40,643 nt of DNA, taken from positions 1,012,349 to 1,052,991 of the forward strand of contig CP070775.1 of assembly GCA_020346185.1 (NCBI GenBank), in the 5' to 3' direction. Source of the stretch: Betaproteobacteria bacterium (lineage in GTDB: Bacteria > Pseudomonadota > Gammaproteobacteria > Burkholderiales > Eutrophovitaceae). How positions within the stretch are numbered: position 1 is the first letter of the stretch; each line of letters begins with the position of its first letter. Shown piece after piece: positions 9,788 through 23,917 of this stretch. The notes beneath the pieces are model-generated. The model made no database searches. It was not told the origin of the DNA and saw only the letters and a list, made by a program, of their open reading frames with translations. A program made the translations under genes and the position numbers.

Positions 9788-10123
9788 GTGTTGATCGAGA
9801 CGGCATATGCTCAGGCTGGAGGCGGCGCACAGGGTGGCATGGATCTGATCGGGCTGATGCCCTTGATCCTGCTGTTTGTGTTGCTTTATTTCCTGATGAT
9901 TCGACCGCAGGCAAAGCGTGCCAAAGAGCACCGTACGATGCTGCAGGCACTGCAAAAGGGCGACGAAGTCGTCACCAACGGTGGTGTGCTCGGCAAGATT
10001 AACAACGACGGTGAGCCATTCGTGACTCTGGAGATCGCACCGAATGTCGAGATCAAGGTGCAAAAGCCGGCGGTTCAGACGCTTCTGCCCAAGGGGACAC
10101 TGAAGTCGGCAGGCAATTCCTGA
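9788..10123 (+). CDS. yajC: Preprotein translocase accessory subunit YajC
   Basis: YajC is a small single-span inner-membrane protein that associates with SecDF in the Sec translocon. The protein begins (M)LIETAYAQAGGG, has one membrane helix (LIGLMPLILLFVLLYFLMI) followed by RPQAKRAKEH, and a cytoplasmic domain with GDEVVTNGGVLGKI. A strong Shine-Dalgarno (GGAGGGG, 9774-9780) lies nine bases before the GTG at 9788 but only about three before the GTG at 9782, so 9788 is preferred (111 residues). secD follows after 64 bases. Confidence 0.95.
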   Translation: MLIETAYAQAGGGAQGGMDLIGLMPLILLFVLLYFLMIRPQAKRAKEHRTMLQALQKGDEVVTNGGVLGKINNDGEPFVTLEIAPNVEIKVQKPAVQTLLPKGTLKSAGNS

Positions 10124-10187
10124 GGGGGCGAACTCGACTCATGCCAACACCTATCTGTTACAAACGGCGCAGCTGCCCCATTCCATC

Positions 10188-12050
10188 ATGAACCGCTACC
10201 CAGCCTGGAAATACGTCATTATCGTTTTCACCTTGACTGTGGGGGTGATCTACACGATCCCGAATTTCTTTGGTGAATCACCTGCGGTACAGGTCTCGCC
10301 GGCGCGAGCCACGGCCACTGTCAACAGCGAATTGCTGACACGCATCGAGGACGGCCTGACTGCGGCCAATATCTCGATCGACGCCTCCTATCTGGACCAG
10401 ACCGGCGTCAAGGTTCGGTTTGGTGACACGGACACGCAACTGCGTGCCAAGGATACGCTTCAGCGAGAGCTGGGCGACGATTACGTTGTCGCGTTGAATC
10501 TGTTGTCGAATTCGCCACGCTGGATGGCAGAGATCAACGCGCTACCCATGTACTTGGGTCTGGACCTGCGTGGAGGAGTGCATTTTCTGCTGCAGGTCGA
10601 TATGGACTCGGCGCTGACCAAGTCCGCCGACAGTTACGCGCAGGAACTGCGCCAGTTGATGCGATCAGAGGGTGTGCGCTACTCGCGCATCGCGCGCGAT
10701 GGTCAGACGGTGCGGGTAAGCTTCCGTGACGAGGAGATGCGCGATGAGGCCGTCCCGGTACTGCGGCAGAACGTGGTCGACTTGAACTTCCGCAGCGCTG
10801 ACACGGGTGGCGAATACCGCATCGTCGCGTCACTGCGACCGGAGGTGGAGCAGCGCATTCGCGAGTTTGCGCTGGAGCAGAACATCCAGACGCTGCGCAA
10901 CCGCGTTAATGAACTGGGCGTTGCCGAACCGATCGTCCAGCGCTCGGGTCTGGACCGGGTCGTGGTGCAGCTGCCGGGCGTGCAGGATACGGCCAAAGCG
11001 AAGGACATCCTGGGACGCACGGCGAGCCTGGAGGTGCGGCTGGTTGACGAAGAAAAGATGGATCCGACGAACCTGGAAGCCGCGGCCAGCGGGCAGGTGC
11101 CGTTCGGAGCCGAGCTGCTATACGACCGGGATGGGGTGCCGTATCTGCTAAAACGCGAAATTATTCTCACCGGCGATCGGATTTCAGACGCCCAGCCGGG
11201 CTTCGACTCGCAAACTGGCGAGCCGGCCGTACACCTGAATCTGGATGGGCGTGGCGCCACGATTTTTCAGAAGACCACTCGCGAGAACGTCGGGCGGCGC
11301 ATCGCCATGGTGCTGGTTGAAAGAGGCAGGGCAGAGGTTGTGACTGCGCCCGTGGTGCGAAGTGAGATCCCGGGCGGACGGGTGCAGATCAGTGGCAGGA
11401 TGACCACCACCGAAGCGCGCGACGTCGCACTGTTGTTGCGTGCCGGAGCGCTGGCAGCACCGATGGAAATCATCGAGGAACGCACGGTCGGGCCGAGCCT
11501 CGGTGCCGACAACATCGATCGTGGCTTCCGTGCTACATGGATGGGCTTTATCGCGCTCAGCCTGTTCATCGCCGTTTACTATACGATGTTCGGGATCATC
11601 TCGGTGATTGCGCTGTGCGTCAACATGATGCTGCTGGTGGCATTGTTGTCGATGCTGCAAGCGACGCTGACACTGCCCGGTATTGCCGCGATTGCGCTTA
11701 CTCTTGGTATGGCGATCGATGCGAACGTGCTGATCAACGAAAGGATACGTGAGGAATTGCGCAACGGCACGACGCCGCAAGCAGCTATCGCTGCCGGTTA
11801 CGAACGGGCATGGGGCACAATTCTGGATTCGAATATCACGACCCTCATTGCGGCGGTTGCATTGTTCTCGTTCGGCACCGGGCCAGTGCGCGGATTCGCC
11901 GTGGTACACAGCCTTGGAATTCTGACGTCGATGTTCAGCGCCGTGTTCGTGTCGCGCGGCATCGTCAATTACTTCTACGGCAGCCGGCGCAAGCTCGGCA
12001 CTCTGCCGATTGGCCAGTCGGACTGGTACAAGCAGCGGCCAGCCACTTAA
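10188..12050 (+). CDS. secD: Protein translocase subunit SecD
   Basis: SecD works with SecF to drive late steps of protein translocation using the proton motive force. The 620-residue protein has an N-terminal membrane helix, the YLGLDLRGGVHFLL motif near 120, a large periplasmic P1 region, and five C-terminal helices starting near 445 and including the conserved GMAIDANVLINERIREE segment. Length is normal for the family. It lies between yajC and secF (35 bases before secF) in the usual operon. Confidence 0.98.
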   Translation: MNRYPAWKYVIIVFTLTVGVIYTIPNFFGESPAVQVSPARATATVNSELLTRIEDGLTAANISIDASYLDQTGVKVRFGDTDTQLRAKDTLQRELGDDYVVALNLLSNSPRWMAEINALPMYLGLDLRGGVHFLLQVDMDSALTKSADSYAQELRQLMRSEGVRYSRIARDGQTVRVSFRDEEMRDEAVPVLRQNVVDLNFRSADTGGEYRIVASLRPEVEQRIREFALEQNIQTLRNRVNELGVAEPIVQRSGLDRVVVQLPGVQDTAKAKDILGRTASLEVRLVDEEKMDPTNLEAAASGQVPFGAELLYDRDGVPYLLKREIILTGDRISDAQPGFDSQTGEPAVHLNLDGRGATIFQKTTRENVGRRIAMVLVERGRAEVVTAPVVRSEIPGGRVQISGRMTTTEARDVALLLRAGALAAPMEIIEERTVGPSLGADNIDRGFRATWMGFIALSLFIAVYYTMFGIISVIALCVNMMLLVALLSMLQATLTLPGIAAIALTLGMAIDANVLINERIREELRNGTTPQAAIAAGYERAWGTILDSNITTLIAAVALFSFGTGPVRGFAVVHSLGILTSMFSAVFVSRGIVNYFYGSRRKLGTLPIGQSDWYKQRPAT

Positions 12051-12085
12051 CCTGAAACAAGTACACCTGACTGGAAAGATCAAGC

Positions 12086-13015
12086 ATGGAATTTTTCCGC
12101 ATTCGCAAAGACATCCCCTTCATGCGCTATGCGCTGGTTTTCAACTTGATCTCGGTTGCGACATTCGTGATTGCAGTTGGCGCGCTGGCGATAAATAAAT
12201 TGAACTTGGGTGTGGAGTTTACCGGCGGTACCGTGATGGAGGTCAACTACAGTGGCCCGGCGGATATCGCGCAGATCCGCGATACGCTGGAACAGATCGA
12301 CCTGGATGACGCCGTCGTTCAGAGCTTCGGGAGTTCGCAGACCGTGTTGATCCGGCTTCCAACTAAAGAGGAATTCAGTGGTGCCCAACTGTCAGAAACG
12401 GTTATCGCTGCATTACGCGCAAAAGATCCTGGGGTTGAACTGCGAAGAGTTGACTTTGTTGGGGCCCAGGTCGGCGAGGAACTGGTAGAAAAGGGCGCCA
12501 TGGCATTGCTCGTCGTGTCGATCGGTATCGTGATTTACCTGGCGTTGCGCTTCGAGTGGAAATTCGGAATCGCTGCCATCATTGCGAATCTGCACGACGT
12601 AATCATCATTCTGGGATTCTTTGCTCTGTTCCAATGGGAGTTCTCATTGCCGGTGCTGGCTGCGGTGCTTGCCGTGCTTGGTTATTCGGTCAACGAATCG
12701 GTGGTCGTGTTCGATCGGATACGTGAGAACTTCCGCAAGATGCGCAAGGCGACGGTGCGTGAAGTCATCAACAATGCGATCACAAGAACCATGTCGCGCA
12801 CCATCATCACCCACGGAAGTACCCAGTTGATGGTGCTGTCGATCCTGCTATTCGGCGGAGAGGCTTTGTTTTACTTTGCGCTGGCATTGACCATCGGGAT
12901 TCTGTTTGGCATCTATTCGTCAATATTTGTTGCCAGCCCGTTGGTTCTATGGCTCGGCGTAACGCGGGAAGATTTATTACGGCCCGAAAAGAAATCCGAA
13001 GAGGCGGTGGTTTAG
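12086..13015 (+). CDS. secF: Protein translocase subunit SecF
   Basis: SecF is the partner of SecD in the inner membrane. The 309-residue protein begins MEFFRIRKDIPFMRYA, has a first membrane helix, the LGVEFTGGTVMEV motif, a small periplasmic domain and five further helices with GYSVNESVVVFDRIREN and the RTIITHGSTQLMV segment. It ends the yajC-secD-secF operon. No clear terminator follows; instead a degenerate repeat (13045-13132) occupies the gap before dedA. Confidence 0.98.
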   Translation: MEFFRIRKDIPFMRYALVFNLISVATFVIAVGALAINKLNLGVEFTGGTVMEVNYSGPADIAQIRDTLEQIDLDDAVVQSFGSSQTVLIRLPTKEEFSGAQLSETVIAALRAKDPGVELRRVDFVGAQVGEELVEKGAMALLVVSIGIVIYLALRFEWKFGIAAIIANLHDVIIILGFFALFQWEFSLPVLAAVLAVLGYSVNESVVVFDRIRENFRKMRKATVREVINNAITRTMSRTIITHGSTQLMVLSILLFGGEALFYFALALTIGILFGIYSSIFVASPLVLWLGVTREDLLRPEKKSEEAVV

Positions 13016-13044
13016 CGAAGCTACTGCGCGACCTGATTACGACG

Positions 13045-13132
13045 TCACGTGCTCGCTTACTTCGCGTTGTCTCAGTCGACTATGTGGTGCCGACATGACA
13101 TGAGCTGCGCCCATTTGAGTCTGTACTGAAAC
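13045..13132. repeat. Degenerate intergenic repeat, copy A
   Basis: This copy runs from TCACGTGCTCGCTTACTTCG to a TGAAAC end. It shares its left end (GTGCTCGCTTAC), a central GCGCCCA and its right end (TTGAG.CTG.AC.GAAAC) with copy B at 28674-28762, and more weakly with copy C at 16766-16855. All three are 88-90 bases, in the same orientation and intergenic. I do not recognise a named family. Confidence 0.5.
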
Positions 13133-13224
13133 TTGCGTCGCTTGTTTGCTCGGTTTTCGCTGCGCGGCTGCCTGTGCTCGGGTCGCCCGCTACGCTTTTC
13201 TCAACAAGCCGCAATGGGGTTTGC

Positions 13225-13867
13225 GTGGAATTAGTATCGTGGCTTCTTGATCTCGTCGTAAACCTGGACGAGCATCTCAGGGCACTGGTTCAGGAATACG
13301 GCCTTTGGGCGTACGCAATCCTTTTTCTGATCATCTTCCTCGAGACCGGCGTCGTCATAACGCCGTTTCTTCCGGGCGACTCACTGTTGTTCGTTGCCGG
13401 CACCATCGCCGCGATCGGTGAGCTGAACGTCCATCTGTTGTCAGTGTTGCTGATCGTTGCCGCCATTGTCGGTGATTCAGTCAACTACGCGATTGGTCAC
13501 TACCTTGGCCCGAAGGTGTTGCAGTATGAGGATTCGCGTTTTTTCAAGCGCGCTTAATCTCGAGTACACACACGGCTTCTTCGAGCGCCACGGCGGCAAG
13601 ACCATCGTGATTGCCCGGTTTGTACCGATCGTGCGCACCTATGCACCGTTTGTTGCCGGCATCGGCCGCTTGAAGTATCGGCGTTTTCTTTTTTTCAACG
13701 TGTCAGGCGCAATACTGTGGGTCGTGCTGCTGACCTACGCTGGATATTTCTTTGGCAATCTCCCGATCATCCGCGACAACCTCACGCTGGCCATCATGAT
13801 CATTATCTTGTTGTCGATTATGCCCGGTGTGATCGAGTATTTGCGCCACCGTGGGCGCTCCGCCTGA
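13225..13867 (+). pseudogene. DedA family membrane protein, frameshifted
   Basis: DedA proteins are polytopic inner-membrane proteins linked to membrane homeostasis and lipid or ion flipping. The first half (GTG 13225 to TAA 13555-13557) has PFLPGDSLLFVAGTIAA and [27 protein letters not shown]. The second half continues in the next frame with [34 protein letters not shown] and the C-terminal helices to 13867. Removing one A from the TTAATC at 13554-13559 restores A-Y-L-E-Y-T-H, the expected family sequence, and removes the stop. A one-base insertion is therefore the simplest explanation, either a real recent mutation or a sequencing error. The repaired protein would be about 213 residues, normal for the family. 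Confidence 0.85.
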
Positions 13868-13913
13868 CGGGAAGGTGAACAACTGCTGCGCGGCCTCGGT
13901 CAGGGTTTGTTGC

Positions 13914-14768
13914 CTAGTTCAGTGAGGCGGCCAGCAGGCGCCGGTATTGGCTGGCCAGTTCGTGATCGTTGCCGAGCAATTCGAACAAGGCAAGCATCGT
14001 TTTGCGTCCGACGTCGTCGCCAAAGGTACGGTCGGTGCGGACGATCTCCAACAGCTGCTGCAAAGCCCGCTCGAACAGCTTTTGGTTGGCGTAGTGTTTC
14101 GCCAAGGCCAGACGCGCGGTCAAGTCTTGCGGATCGTTCGACACGCGTGCCTCGAGTTTCCCAACGTCCGTCGCTTCTTCGCCGTCGGCAAAAGTCAGTT
14201 CGGCTTTCAGGTGTTCGGCGCGCGGCTCCATGGCGGCGAGTGGGCTGAGTTCATTGAGCAGCCTATCAGCTTCCGCAGCGCGCCCGAGCTTGAGCAGTAT
14301 TTCGGCTCGATCCATGCGGATGATATCGTTGTCCGGCTCCAGTAACTGTGCAGTGTCGAGGCCGGCTAGCGCTTGTTCAGCCTCACCCGACTCATAGGCC
14401 TTCATTGCCGCCTGCCGCCGCTTTTCCGCCTCGCTTGGCAGCACTCGTTCGAGGAATTGCCGCACCATGCCTTCCGGCATGGCGCCGGTGAACTCGTCAA
14501 CCATTTGCCCGCCGTAAAACGCTTTCACGTTCGGGATGCCGCGCACGCCAAGTTCGCCGGCCAGCGCCTGATTTTCGTCGGAGTTTATTTTGGCGAGCAG
14601 AAACTGCCCGGCGTATTCGTCGGCAAGTTTTTCCAGGATTGGCGTCAAGCTGCGGCAGGGGCCACACCATGGTGCCCAGAAATCAACCAGCACCGGGCGC
14701 TTTCGTGATTCTTCAACGACAGCATTTTGAAATTCGCTTTCATTGAGTTCGGTCACATTTTCGGTCAT
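13914..14768 (-). CDS. Thioredoxin-domain TPR protein (CnoX/YbbN-like)
   Basis: The 284-residue protein has an N-terminal thioredoxin domain with an intact active site WCGPC (near residue 38) and the cis-proline segment GIPNVKAF, followed by a helical tetratricopeptide-like region. This is the architecture of CnoX (YbbN), a chaperone and redox protein that protects substrates and hands them to GroEL. E. coli CnoX lacks the CxxC pair, so this form is probably redox-active, like those of other proteobacteria. I chose the ATG at 14768 (MTENVTELN), which has AAGAG upstream; a TTG at 14783 adds five residues. It is transcribed toward dedA, with purB upstream on the same strand. Confidence 0.88.
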   Translation of the reverse strand: MTENVTELNESEFQNAVVEESRKRPVLVDFWAPWCGPCRSLTPILEKLADEYAGQFLLAKINSDENQALAGELGVRGIPNVKAFYGGQMVDEFTGAMPEGMVRQFLERVLPSEAEKRRQAAMKAYESGEAEQALAGLDTAQLLEPDNDIIRMDRAEILLKLGRAAEADRLLNELSPLAAMEPRAEHLKAELTFADGEEATDVGKLEARVSNDPQDLTARLALAKHYANQKLFERALQQLLEIVRTDRTFGDDVGRKTMLALFELLGNDHELASQYRRLLAASLN

Positions 14769-14860
14769 CACGGTACTCTTCAAATCGGTTTGTGCTGATC
14801 ATCGGTCCGCGGCGCTATCTCGCTTAACAGGACCGGCTTGAACGTCTCGCACCGCACGGG

Positions 14861-16909
<2,049 letters not shown>

Positions 16910-18019
16910 TTACGCTGCGAAGGCGGTGAGGGGGCTTTCCTTCAGCGCATTGGCGCGCGCGATGATTCCGCCACCGAGGCATACCTGTGATTCGTACACC
17001 ACTACCGATTGGCCCGGCGTCACCGCCCACTGCGGCTTGGCAAAACGCACCTGACAATCGTGATTGTCCACCGATTCGAATTCGCACGGCGCGTCGTTTT
17101 GCCGGTAGCGGGTTTTGGCGCCATAGACCACGTGCGTACGGGGTGAGTCACCGCCAATCCAGCTCAGGTCCGCCGCCACCAGGCCATCCGACAACAGGGC
17201 CGGGTGATCGCGACCCTGGACGACTGTTAGTTGATTCGAGCCAATGTCCTTTCCTGCCACGTACCACGGTTCGCCCTTACCGCCGATACCGAGACCATGC
17301 CGCTGACCGATGGTGTAGTACATGAGCCCGGAATGCTCTCCCAGTTTGGCGCCATCGAGCGAGACGATATCGCCAGGGCGGTCTGGAAGATAACGACTGA
17401 GAAACTCACGAAACGGCCGTTCCCCGATGAAACAGATTCCGGTTGAGTCCTTCTTGTCGAAGTTTGGAAGTCCGAGCTTTCTGGCCAGCGCGCGTACGTC
17501 GCGCTTGTAGAGCTGGCCGAGTGGAAAGCGCGCTCGGGAAAGCTGTTCCTGGTTCAGGCGATAAAGGAAGTAGCTTTGATCCTTGGTGCTGTCCGCAGCT
17601 CTTAGTAATTCGAAGTGGCCATTCGATTCGCGTACCTGCGCGTAGTGGCCGGTGGCGATCTTCTCGGCTCCGAGTTCTATCGCGTGGTCGAGAAAAGCAC
17701 GGAACTTGATCTCGGCGTTGCATAGTACGTCCGGGTTGGGCGTGCGACCGGCTTGATACTCAGTGAGAAAGTTGCTGAATACCCGTTCCTTGTACTCCGC
17801 GGAAAAGTTCACCGTTTCGATGTCGATACCGATAATGTCGGCGACTGAAACTGCGTCGATCAGGTCCTGGCGCGAGTTGCAGTATTCATCGTCGTCGTCG
17901 TCCTCCCAGTTCCTCATGAACAGGCCGATGACTTCGAAGCCTTGTTTTTTCAACAACCAGGCGGCAACCGATGAGTCAACGCCGCCAGACAGTCCGATAA
18001 TGACTCTTTGCTTGGCCAT
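16910..18019 (-). CDS. mnmA: tRNA 2-thiouridylase MnmA
   Basis: MnmA thiolates uridine 34 of Lys, Glu and Gln tRNAs, activating the base with ATP. The 369-residue protein has the PP-loop SGGVDSS, the catalytic Cys in [12 protein letters not shown] and the second Cys in [16 protein letters not shown], then the C-terminal RNA-binding domain. Length and motifs match active enzymes. I use the ATG at 18019 (MAKQRVIIG); another ATG three codons upstream is possible. nudJ lies about 30 bases upstream on the same strand, so the two are probably cotranscribed, as in E. coli. Confidence 0.97.
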   Translation of the reverse strand: MAKQRVIIGLSGGVDSSVAAWLLKKQGFEVIGLFMRNWEDDDDDEYCNSRQDLIDAVSVADIIGIDIETVNFSAEYKERVFSNFLTEYQAGRTPNPDVLCNAEIKFRAFLDHAIELGAEKIATGHYAQVRESNGHFELLRAADSTKDQSYFLYRLNQEQLSRARFPLGQLYKRDVRALARKLGLPNFDKKDSTGICFIGERPFREFLSRYLPDRPGDIVSLDGAKLGEHSGLMYYTIGQRHGLGIGGKGEPWYVAGKDIGSNQLTVVQGRDHPALLSDGLVAADLSWIGGDSPRTHVVYGAKTRYRQNDAPCEFESVDNHDCQVRFAKPQWAVTPGQSVVVYESQVCLGGGIIARANALKESPLTAFAA

Positions 18020-18050
18020 CGATGGCAATCAACAATTGACGCTCAACACC

Positions 18051-18548
18051 CTAGAGTTTGCCGCCAGTAACGGTGTTGCGGGATTGAGCGGCAAGGTTTT
18101 GTTCTGCGCAATCAATCAGAGCGTCAATGGTGTAACGCCTGCCCGACAGATAATCCTCCATGCAGCGAACCACCAGCGGACTGCGATGGCGGTCGACACT
18201 GTCGAGCACTTCTTCCCGCCGCAACCATAACGCTCGCACGATGCCGGCATCGAGTGACCGGTCCGGATAATGCTGCCCAAGCCGCCCGGCAAAAGCGAAG
18301 CGCAAGTAGGTCAGGTCGCTTCCCGGCTTGCTCCAGCGATAAATACCGGTGATCTGTTCGGGCAAGAAATCGTACGCGGTCTCCTCGAGCACTTCCCGTT
18401 CGACTGCGGCAACGATTGTTTCGTCCGGCTCCAGATGGCCGGCTGGCTGATTCAATCGCAGCCCGCTGCTGGTTTCTTCCTCTACCAGCAGAAAGCGGCC
18501 GTCTCTTTCAACAACAGCCGCGACCGTCACGTTCGGTTTCCAGACCAT
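18051..18548 (-). CDS. nudJ: NUDIX hydrolase, NudJ-like phosphatase
   Basis: The 165-residue protein has a NUDIX box GHLEPDETIVAAVEREVLEETAY with all metal-binding Glu residues. The usual Gly near the end of the box (EExG) is Ala. E. coli NudJ hydrolyses nucleoside di- and triphosphates and hydroxymethylpyrimidine pyrophosphate. Position directly upstream of mnmA, as in E. coli, supports the NudJ name. The start MVWKPNVTVAAVVERDGRFL fits the family. Confidence 0.9.
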   Translation of the reverse strand: MVWKPNVTVAAVVERDGRFLLVEEETSSGLRLNQPAGHLEPDETIVAAVEREVLEETAYDFLPEQITGIYRWSKPGSDLTYLRFAFAGRLGQHYPDRSLDAGIVRALWLRREEVLDSVDRHRSPLVVRCMEDYLSGRRYTIDALIDCAEQNLAAQSRNTVTGGKL

Positions 18549-18679
18549 ATAGCGATGTCAGCCTGTGCCACGACAGCTGAGTCGATTCGGTACCATTGCC
18601 GGGCCGCACGCCACGCATCGCGTGCGAGCCCCCCTTGTCGATGCCCGCAAAGCTACTTGGCCTGCTCGTTGACATGCCG

Positions 18680-20323
18680 TCACGCGCTAGCTGCCACTCC
18701 TTGCCAAGCCTGCGCTTCACGCGAGACCACGTAATCGTAAGCGGGCAAGGTCAGAAACTCGACGAACTCATCAGCGAGTGTGAGTTCTTCGAACATCTTT
18801 GCAGCTTCTTCGTACTTGCCGGCGCCATAGGCGGAACCCAACATCTCGTGCACTTTTGCCAGTTCTTCCGGAACCAATTGGCTGAACATCTCTTTGGTGA
18901 CCTTGCGCCCGTCATCGAGGACACCTAGCGGACTGCGGATCCAGTGCCAGATCTGCGCGCGCGAGATCTCCGCAGTGGCTGCGTCTTCCATAAGATTGAA
19001 GATTGGCACGCACCCCGTCCCGGCGAGCCATGCCCCCATATACTGGATGCCGATATTGATGTTCATGCGCAGGCCGTTCTCGGTAACTGGACCTTGCGGT
19101 TTGAAGTCGAGCAGATCGGCCGCGCTGACCTCCACGTCGGGCCGCTGTTTGGCGATCTGGTTGGGAGTGGTCATGACTGCGTCAAACGCTTGCTGCGCCA
19201 CCGCAACCAGCCCCGGGTGCGCGACCCAGGTGCCGTCGTGTCCGTCATTGGCTTCGCGCTCCTTGTCGGCTCGTACTTTCGCCACCGCCGCTTCATTGGC
19301 CTGCGGGTCGTTCTTGATCGGAATTTGTGCGGCCATTCCGCCCATCGCGAATGCCCCCCGTTTGTGGCAAGTCTTGATCAAAAGCAAGGAGTAGGCGCGC
19401 ATGAATGGACTGGTCATGGTAACCAGGTTGCGATCCGCCAGCATGAAACCTTCATGGTTCCGGAACTTCTTTATACAGCTGAAAATATAGTCCCAGCGGC
19501 CACAGTTCAGCCCTGCCGAGTGCTCGCGCAGCTCGTAGAGAATTTCATCCATTTCGAAGGCAGCAAGAATCGTCTCGATTAACACGGTCGCCTTGACGGT
19601 TCCTTGCGGCAACTCGAGTTCGTTCTGCGAAAATACGAACACGTCGTTCCACAGCCGTGCCTCGAGATGAGATTCCATCTTCGGCAGATAAAGATAAATG
19701 CCTGATTTGCGCGCAATGCGTTCCTTGGCGTTATGGAAGAAGTACAGACCGAAATCGAATAGCGAGCCGGACATGGGCTGACCGTCGACGAGCACGTGCT
19801 TTTCGCTCAGGTGCCACCCGCGTGGCCGCACTAGCAGCGTTGCGATAGTATCTCCGAGCCTGTATTGCTTCCCCTCGGGGCTGGTGAAGCTGATGGTGTT
19901 ACGCACAGCATCACGCATGTTGATCTGGCCCGCGACCTGATTGTCCCAGTTCGGCGTATTCGAATCCTCGAAATCGGCCATGTACATTTTCGCGCCCGAG
20001 TTCAATGCGTTGATAACCATCTTGCGGTCGGTCGGCCCAGTGATTTCGGTGCGACGGTCCTGTAAATCGTTCGGCACCGGCGCGACAGTCCAGTCGGCTT
20101 CGCGGATGGGCTTTGTCTCCGGCAGGAAGTCGGGCAGCTTGCCCGCGTCGAGTTCCTTCTGGCGCAGCGCCCGACGTTCAATCAGTTCGATGCGGCGCGC
20201 GTCGAACTTGCGGTGAAGCTTCGCCAGGAATGCAAGCGCCTCCGGCGTCAGGATTTCGGCGTATTCAGGCCTGAACGCGCCGCTGATGCTGATGCCGGCA
20301 GGTGGGGCAAATTGTTGAGTCAT
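18680..20323 (-). CDS. aceB: Malate synthase A
   Basis: AceB condenses glyoxylate with acetyl-CoA to malate, the second step of the glyoxylate bypass. The 547-residue protein has the family signature region [31 protein letters not shown] in the barrel, and the catalytic [14 protein letters not shown] segment. The ATG at 20323 is chosen because a near-perfect GGAGGAG precedes it; an in-frame start at 20365 lacks one. aceA lies 180 bases upstream on the same strand, with a GC-rich hairpin between them. Confidence 0.97.
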   Translation of the reverse strand: MTQQFAPPAGISISGAFRPEYAEILTPEALAFLAKLHRKFDARRIELIERRALRQKELDAGKLPDFLPETKPIREADWTVAPVPNDLQDRRTEITGPTDRKMVINALNSGAKMYMADFEDSNTPNWDNQVAGQINMRDAVRNTISFTSPEGKQYRLGDTIATLLVRPRGWHLSEKHVLVDGQPMSGSLFDFGLYFFHNAKERIARKSGIYLYLPKMESHLEARLWNDVFVFSQNELELPQGTVKATVLIETILAAFEMDEILYELREHSAGLNCGRWDYIFSCIKKFRNHEGFMLADRNLVTMTSPFMRAYSLLLIKTCHKRGAFAMGGMAAQIPIKNDPQANEAAVAKVRADKEREANDGHDGTWVAHPGLVAVAQQAFDAVMTTPNQIAKQRPDVEVSAADLLDFKPQGPVTENGLRMNINIGIQYMGAWLAGTGCVPIFNLMEDAATAEISRAQIWHWIRSPLGVLDDGRKVTKEMFSQLVPEELAKVHEMLGSAYGAGKYEEAAKMFEELTLADEFVEFLTLPAYDYVVSREAQAWQGVAASA

Positions 20324-20414
20324 GTCTCCTCCAGCGGGATTATGGATTGAGAAAGGCAGAGTCAAGCGTCTTCCACAATGTGAAATGCTTTTTTACGCGA
20401 TGACAGAAGTATAA

Positions 20415-20443
20415 CGCCGCAGCCGGTTGCCCGGTCTGCGGCG
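20415..20443 (-). terminator. GC-rich hairpin between aceA and aceB
   Basis: CGCCGCAG (20415-20422) and CTGCGGCG (20436-20443) form an 8-bp stem, and inner CCGG bases can extend it. On the minus strand no T-run follows directly, so it is more likely a processing, mRNA-stability or partial-termination element than a full terminator. Confidence 0.4.
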
Positions 20444-20502
20444 TGGTCACGGAGCCAAGAATGCTGGCGCGAATGGACGCGCCATCGTTCAGTTCACACG
20501 GC

Positions 20503-21780
<1,278 letters not shown>

Positions 21781-22354
21781 GGGTAACTCCCTTCATTTGT
21801 CTGCTCTGACTTCGTGCTTTCTTGGTGCCCACCTCGAGCAAACAACGGTCCACGTCGAAGCGGCCAAGGTTGCTGTTTCTACACCAGCTTTGAATGCCAA
21901 AGGGGAACACTGCCCATGACTGCGTCGAGGCCAGAGGTTCGATCCGGCGTACCGACAAGAAAACCGGAGATCGCGGCTTTCCACGCTGACTTGCTGCCGC
22001 CCAGGGTAACTGTCGCAGCGAGTGCAGTCACTAACAAAAGCTAGCGAAAGTGATAGTGCGACGCAACAATGGCAAGCCAAGAAATTAAAAATAGTAATAA
22101 CAAGATGTTATATTCTTGCTGCGGGAGTTTTCCGGATAATGAAAAAGAATTTCAAGGTTTCATGCTGCGGCCCGTCGCTCCACGGGGGCGATGTCGAGCC
22201 AGCCTCAACCGAAGGCTTTCCCGATCGCACTGGCTGGCGGGCGCCGGTGTCGGCTCAGTTATGTAGAATCGCGACTTTTCGACAGGTACCGTCGCCTGCG
22301 ACGGGCCGGTACATTCCATTAGTCAACGTAAACCTAGCGACCGAGGCGATCAGC
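21781..22354. other. 574-base divergent control region of aceA and icd
   Basis: No supported gene lies here. An upstream extension of the icd frame is open but lacks family sequence. The region holds an A/T-rich island (about 22075-22160) with a candidate icd promoter, and a hairpin with arms CCGTCG/CGACGG (22289-22304) in the icd leader. I could not identify a convincing aceA promoter or a regulator site. Confidence 0.55.
22085..22114 (+). promoter_or_regulatory. Candidate promoter of icd
   Basis: TTAAAA (22085-22090) and TATATT (22109-22114) are 18 bases apart inside a marked A/T-rich island in otherwise GC-rich DNA. A start near 22121 would leave an icd leader of about 230 bases. The -35 is weak. 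Confidence 0.35.
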
Positions 22355-23599
<1,245 letters not shown>

Positions 23600-23626
23600 G
23601 AAGCATATAATTCATTGATATACAAT

Positions 23627-23656
23627 AAAAAACTCCGCGGCCGGTTGCGGTCGCGG
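23627..23656 (-). terminator. Terminator of the cold-shock gene
   Basis: CCGCGGCCG (23635-23643) and CGGTCGCGG (23648-23656) form a 9-bp stem containing one G-T pair around a GTTG loop. On the minus strand it is followed by GAG and a run of six T (23632-23627). It ends the csp transcript and lies 35 bases past the icd stop, so it may also block the convergent icd transcript. Confidence 0.8.
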
Positions 23657-23698
23657 ATCCTTTGAAGTTGGTTGCTGCTGGCAGTTATGACGACCCGC

Positions 23699-23905
23699 TC
23701 AGCTCGCCTCCTGAATATTCGAGGCCTGCTTCCCCTTTGGGCCCTGAGTGACGTCGAACGACACCTTTTGCCCTTCTTTCAGTGTCTTGAAGCCGTTCAT
23801 TTGTATTGCTGAAAAGTGTGCAAACAAATCCTCGCTGCCATCATCGGGCGTAATAAAACCGTAGCCCTTGGCATCGTTAAACCACTTGACCGTACCAGTT
23901 GCCAT
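23699..23905 (-). CDS. Cold-shock domain protein (CspA family)
   Basis: The 68-residue protein is a single cold-shock domain that binds single-stranded RNA or DNA. RNP1 (KGYGFI) and RNP2 (DLFAHF) are intact, and the start [18 protein letters not shown] is typical. GAGGGG lies just upstream of the ATG. A strong promoter (24026-24054) gives a leader of about 114 bases with a terminator-like hairpin, so expression may be controlled after initiation. Whether it is cold-induced cannot be read from the protein. Confidence 0.95.
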   Translation of the reverse strand: MATGTVKWFNDAKGYGFITPDDGSEDLFAHFSAIQMNGFKTLKEGQKVSFDVTQGPKGKQASNIQEAS

Positions 23906-23917
23906 AACCCCTCATTC

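Noticed and set aside
22022..22354. 111-codon upstream extension of icd
   Set aside because: It is not family sequence and covers the A/T-rich promoter island; the start at 22355 has a ribosome binding site and matches homologues.
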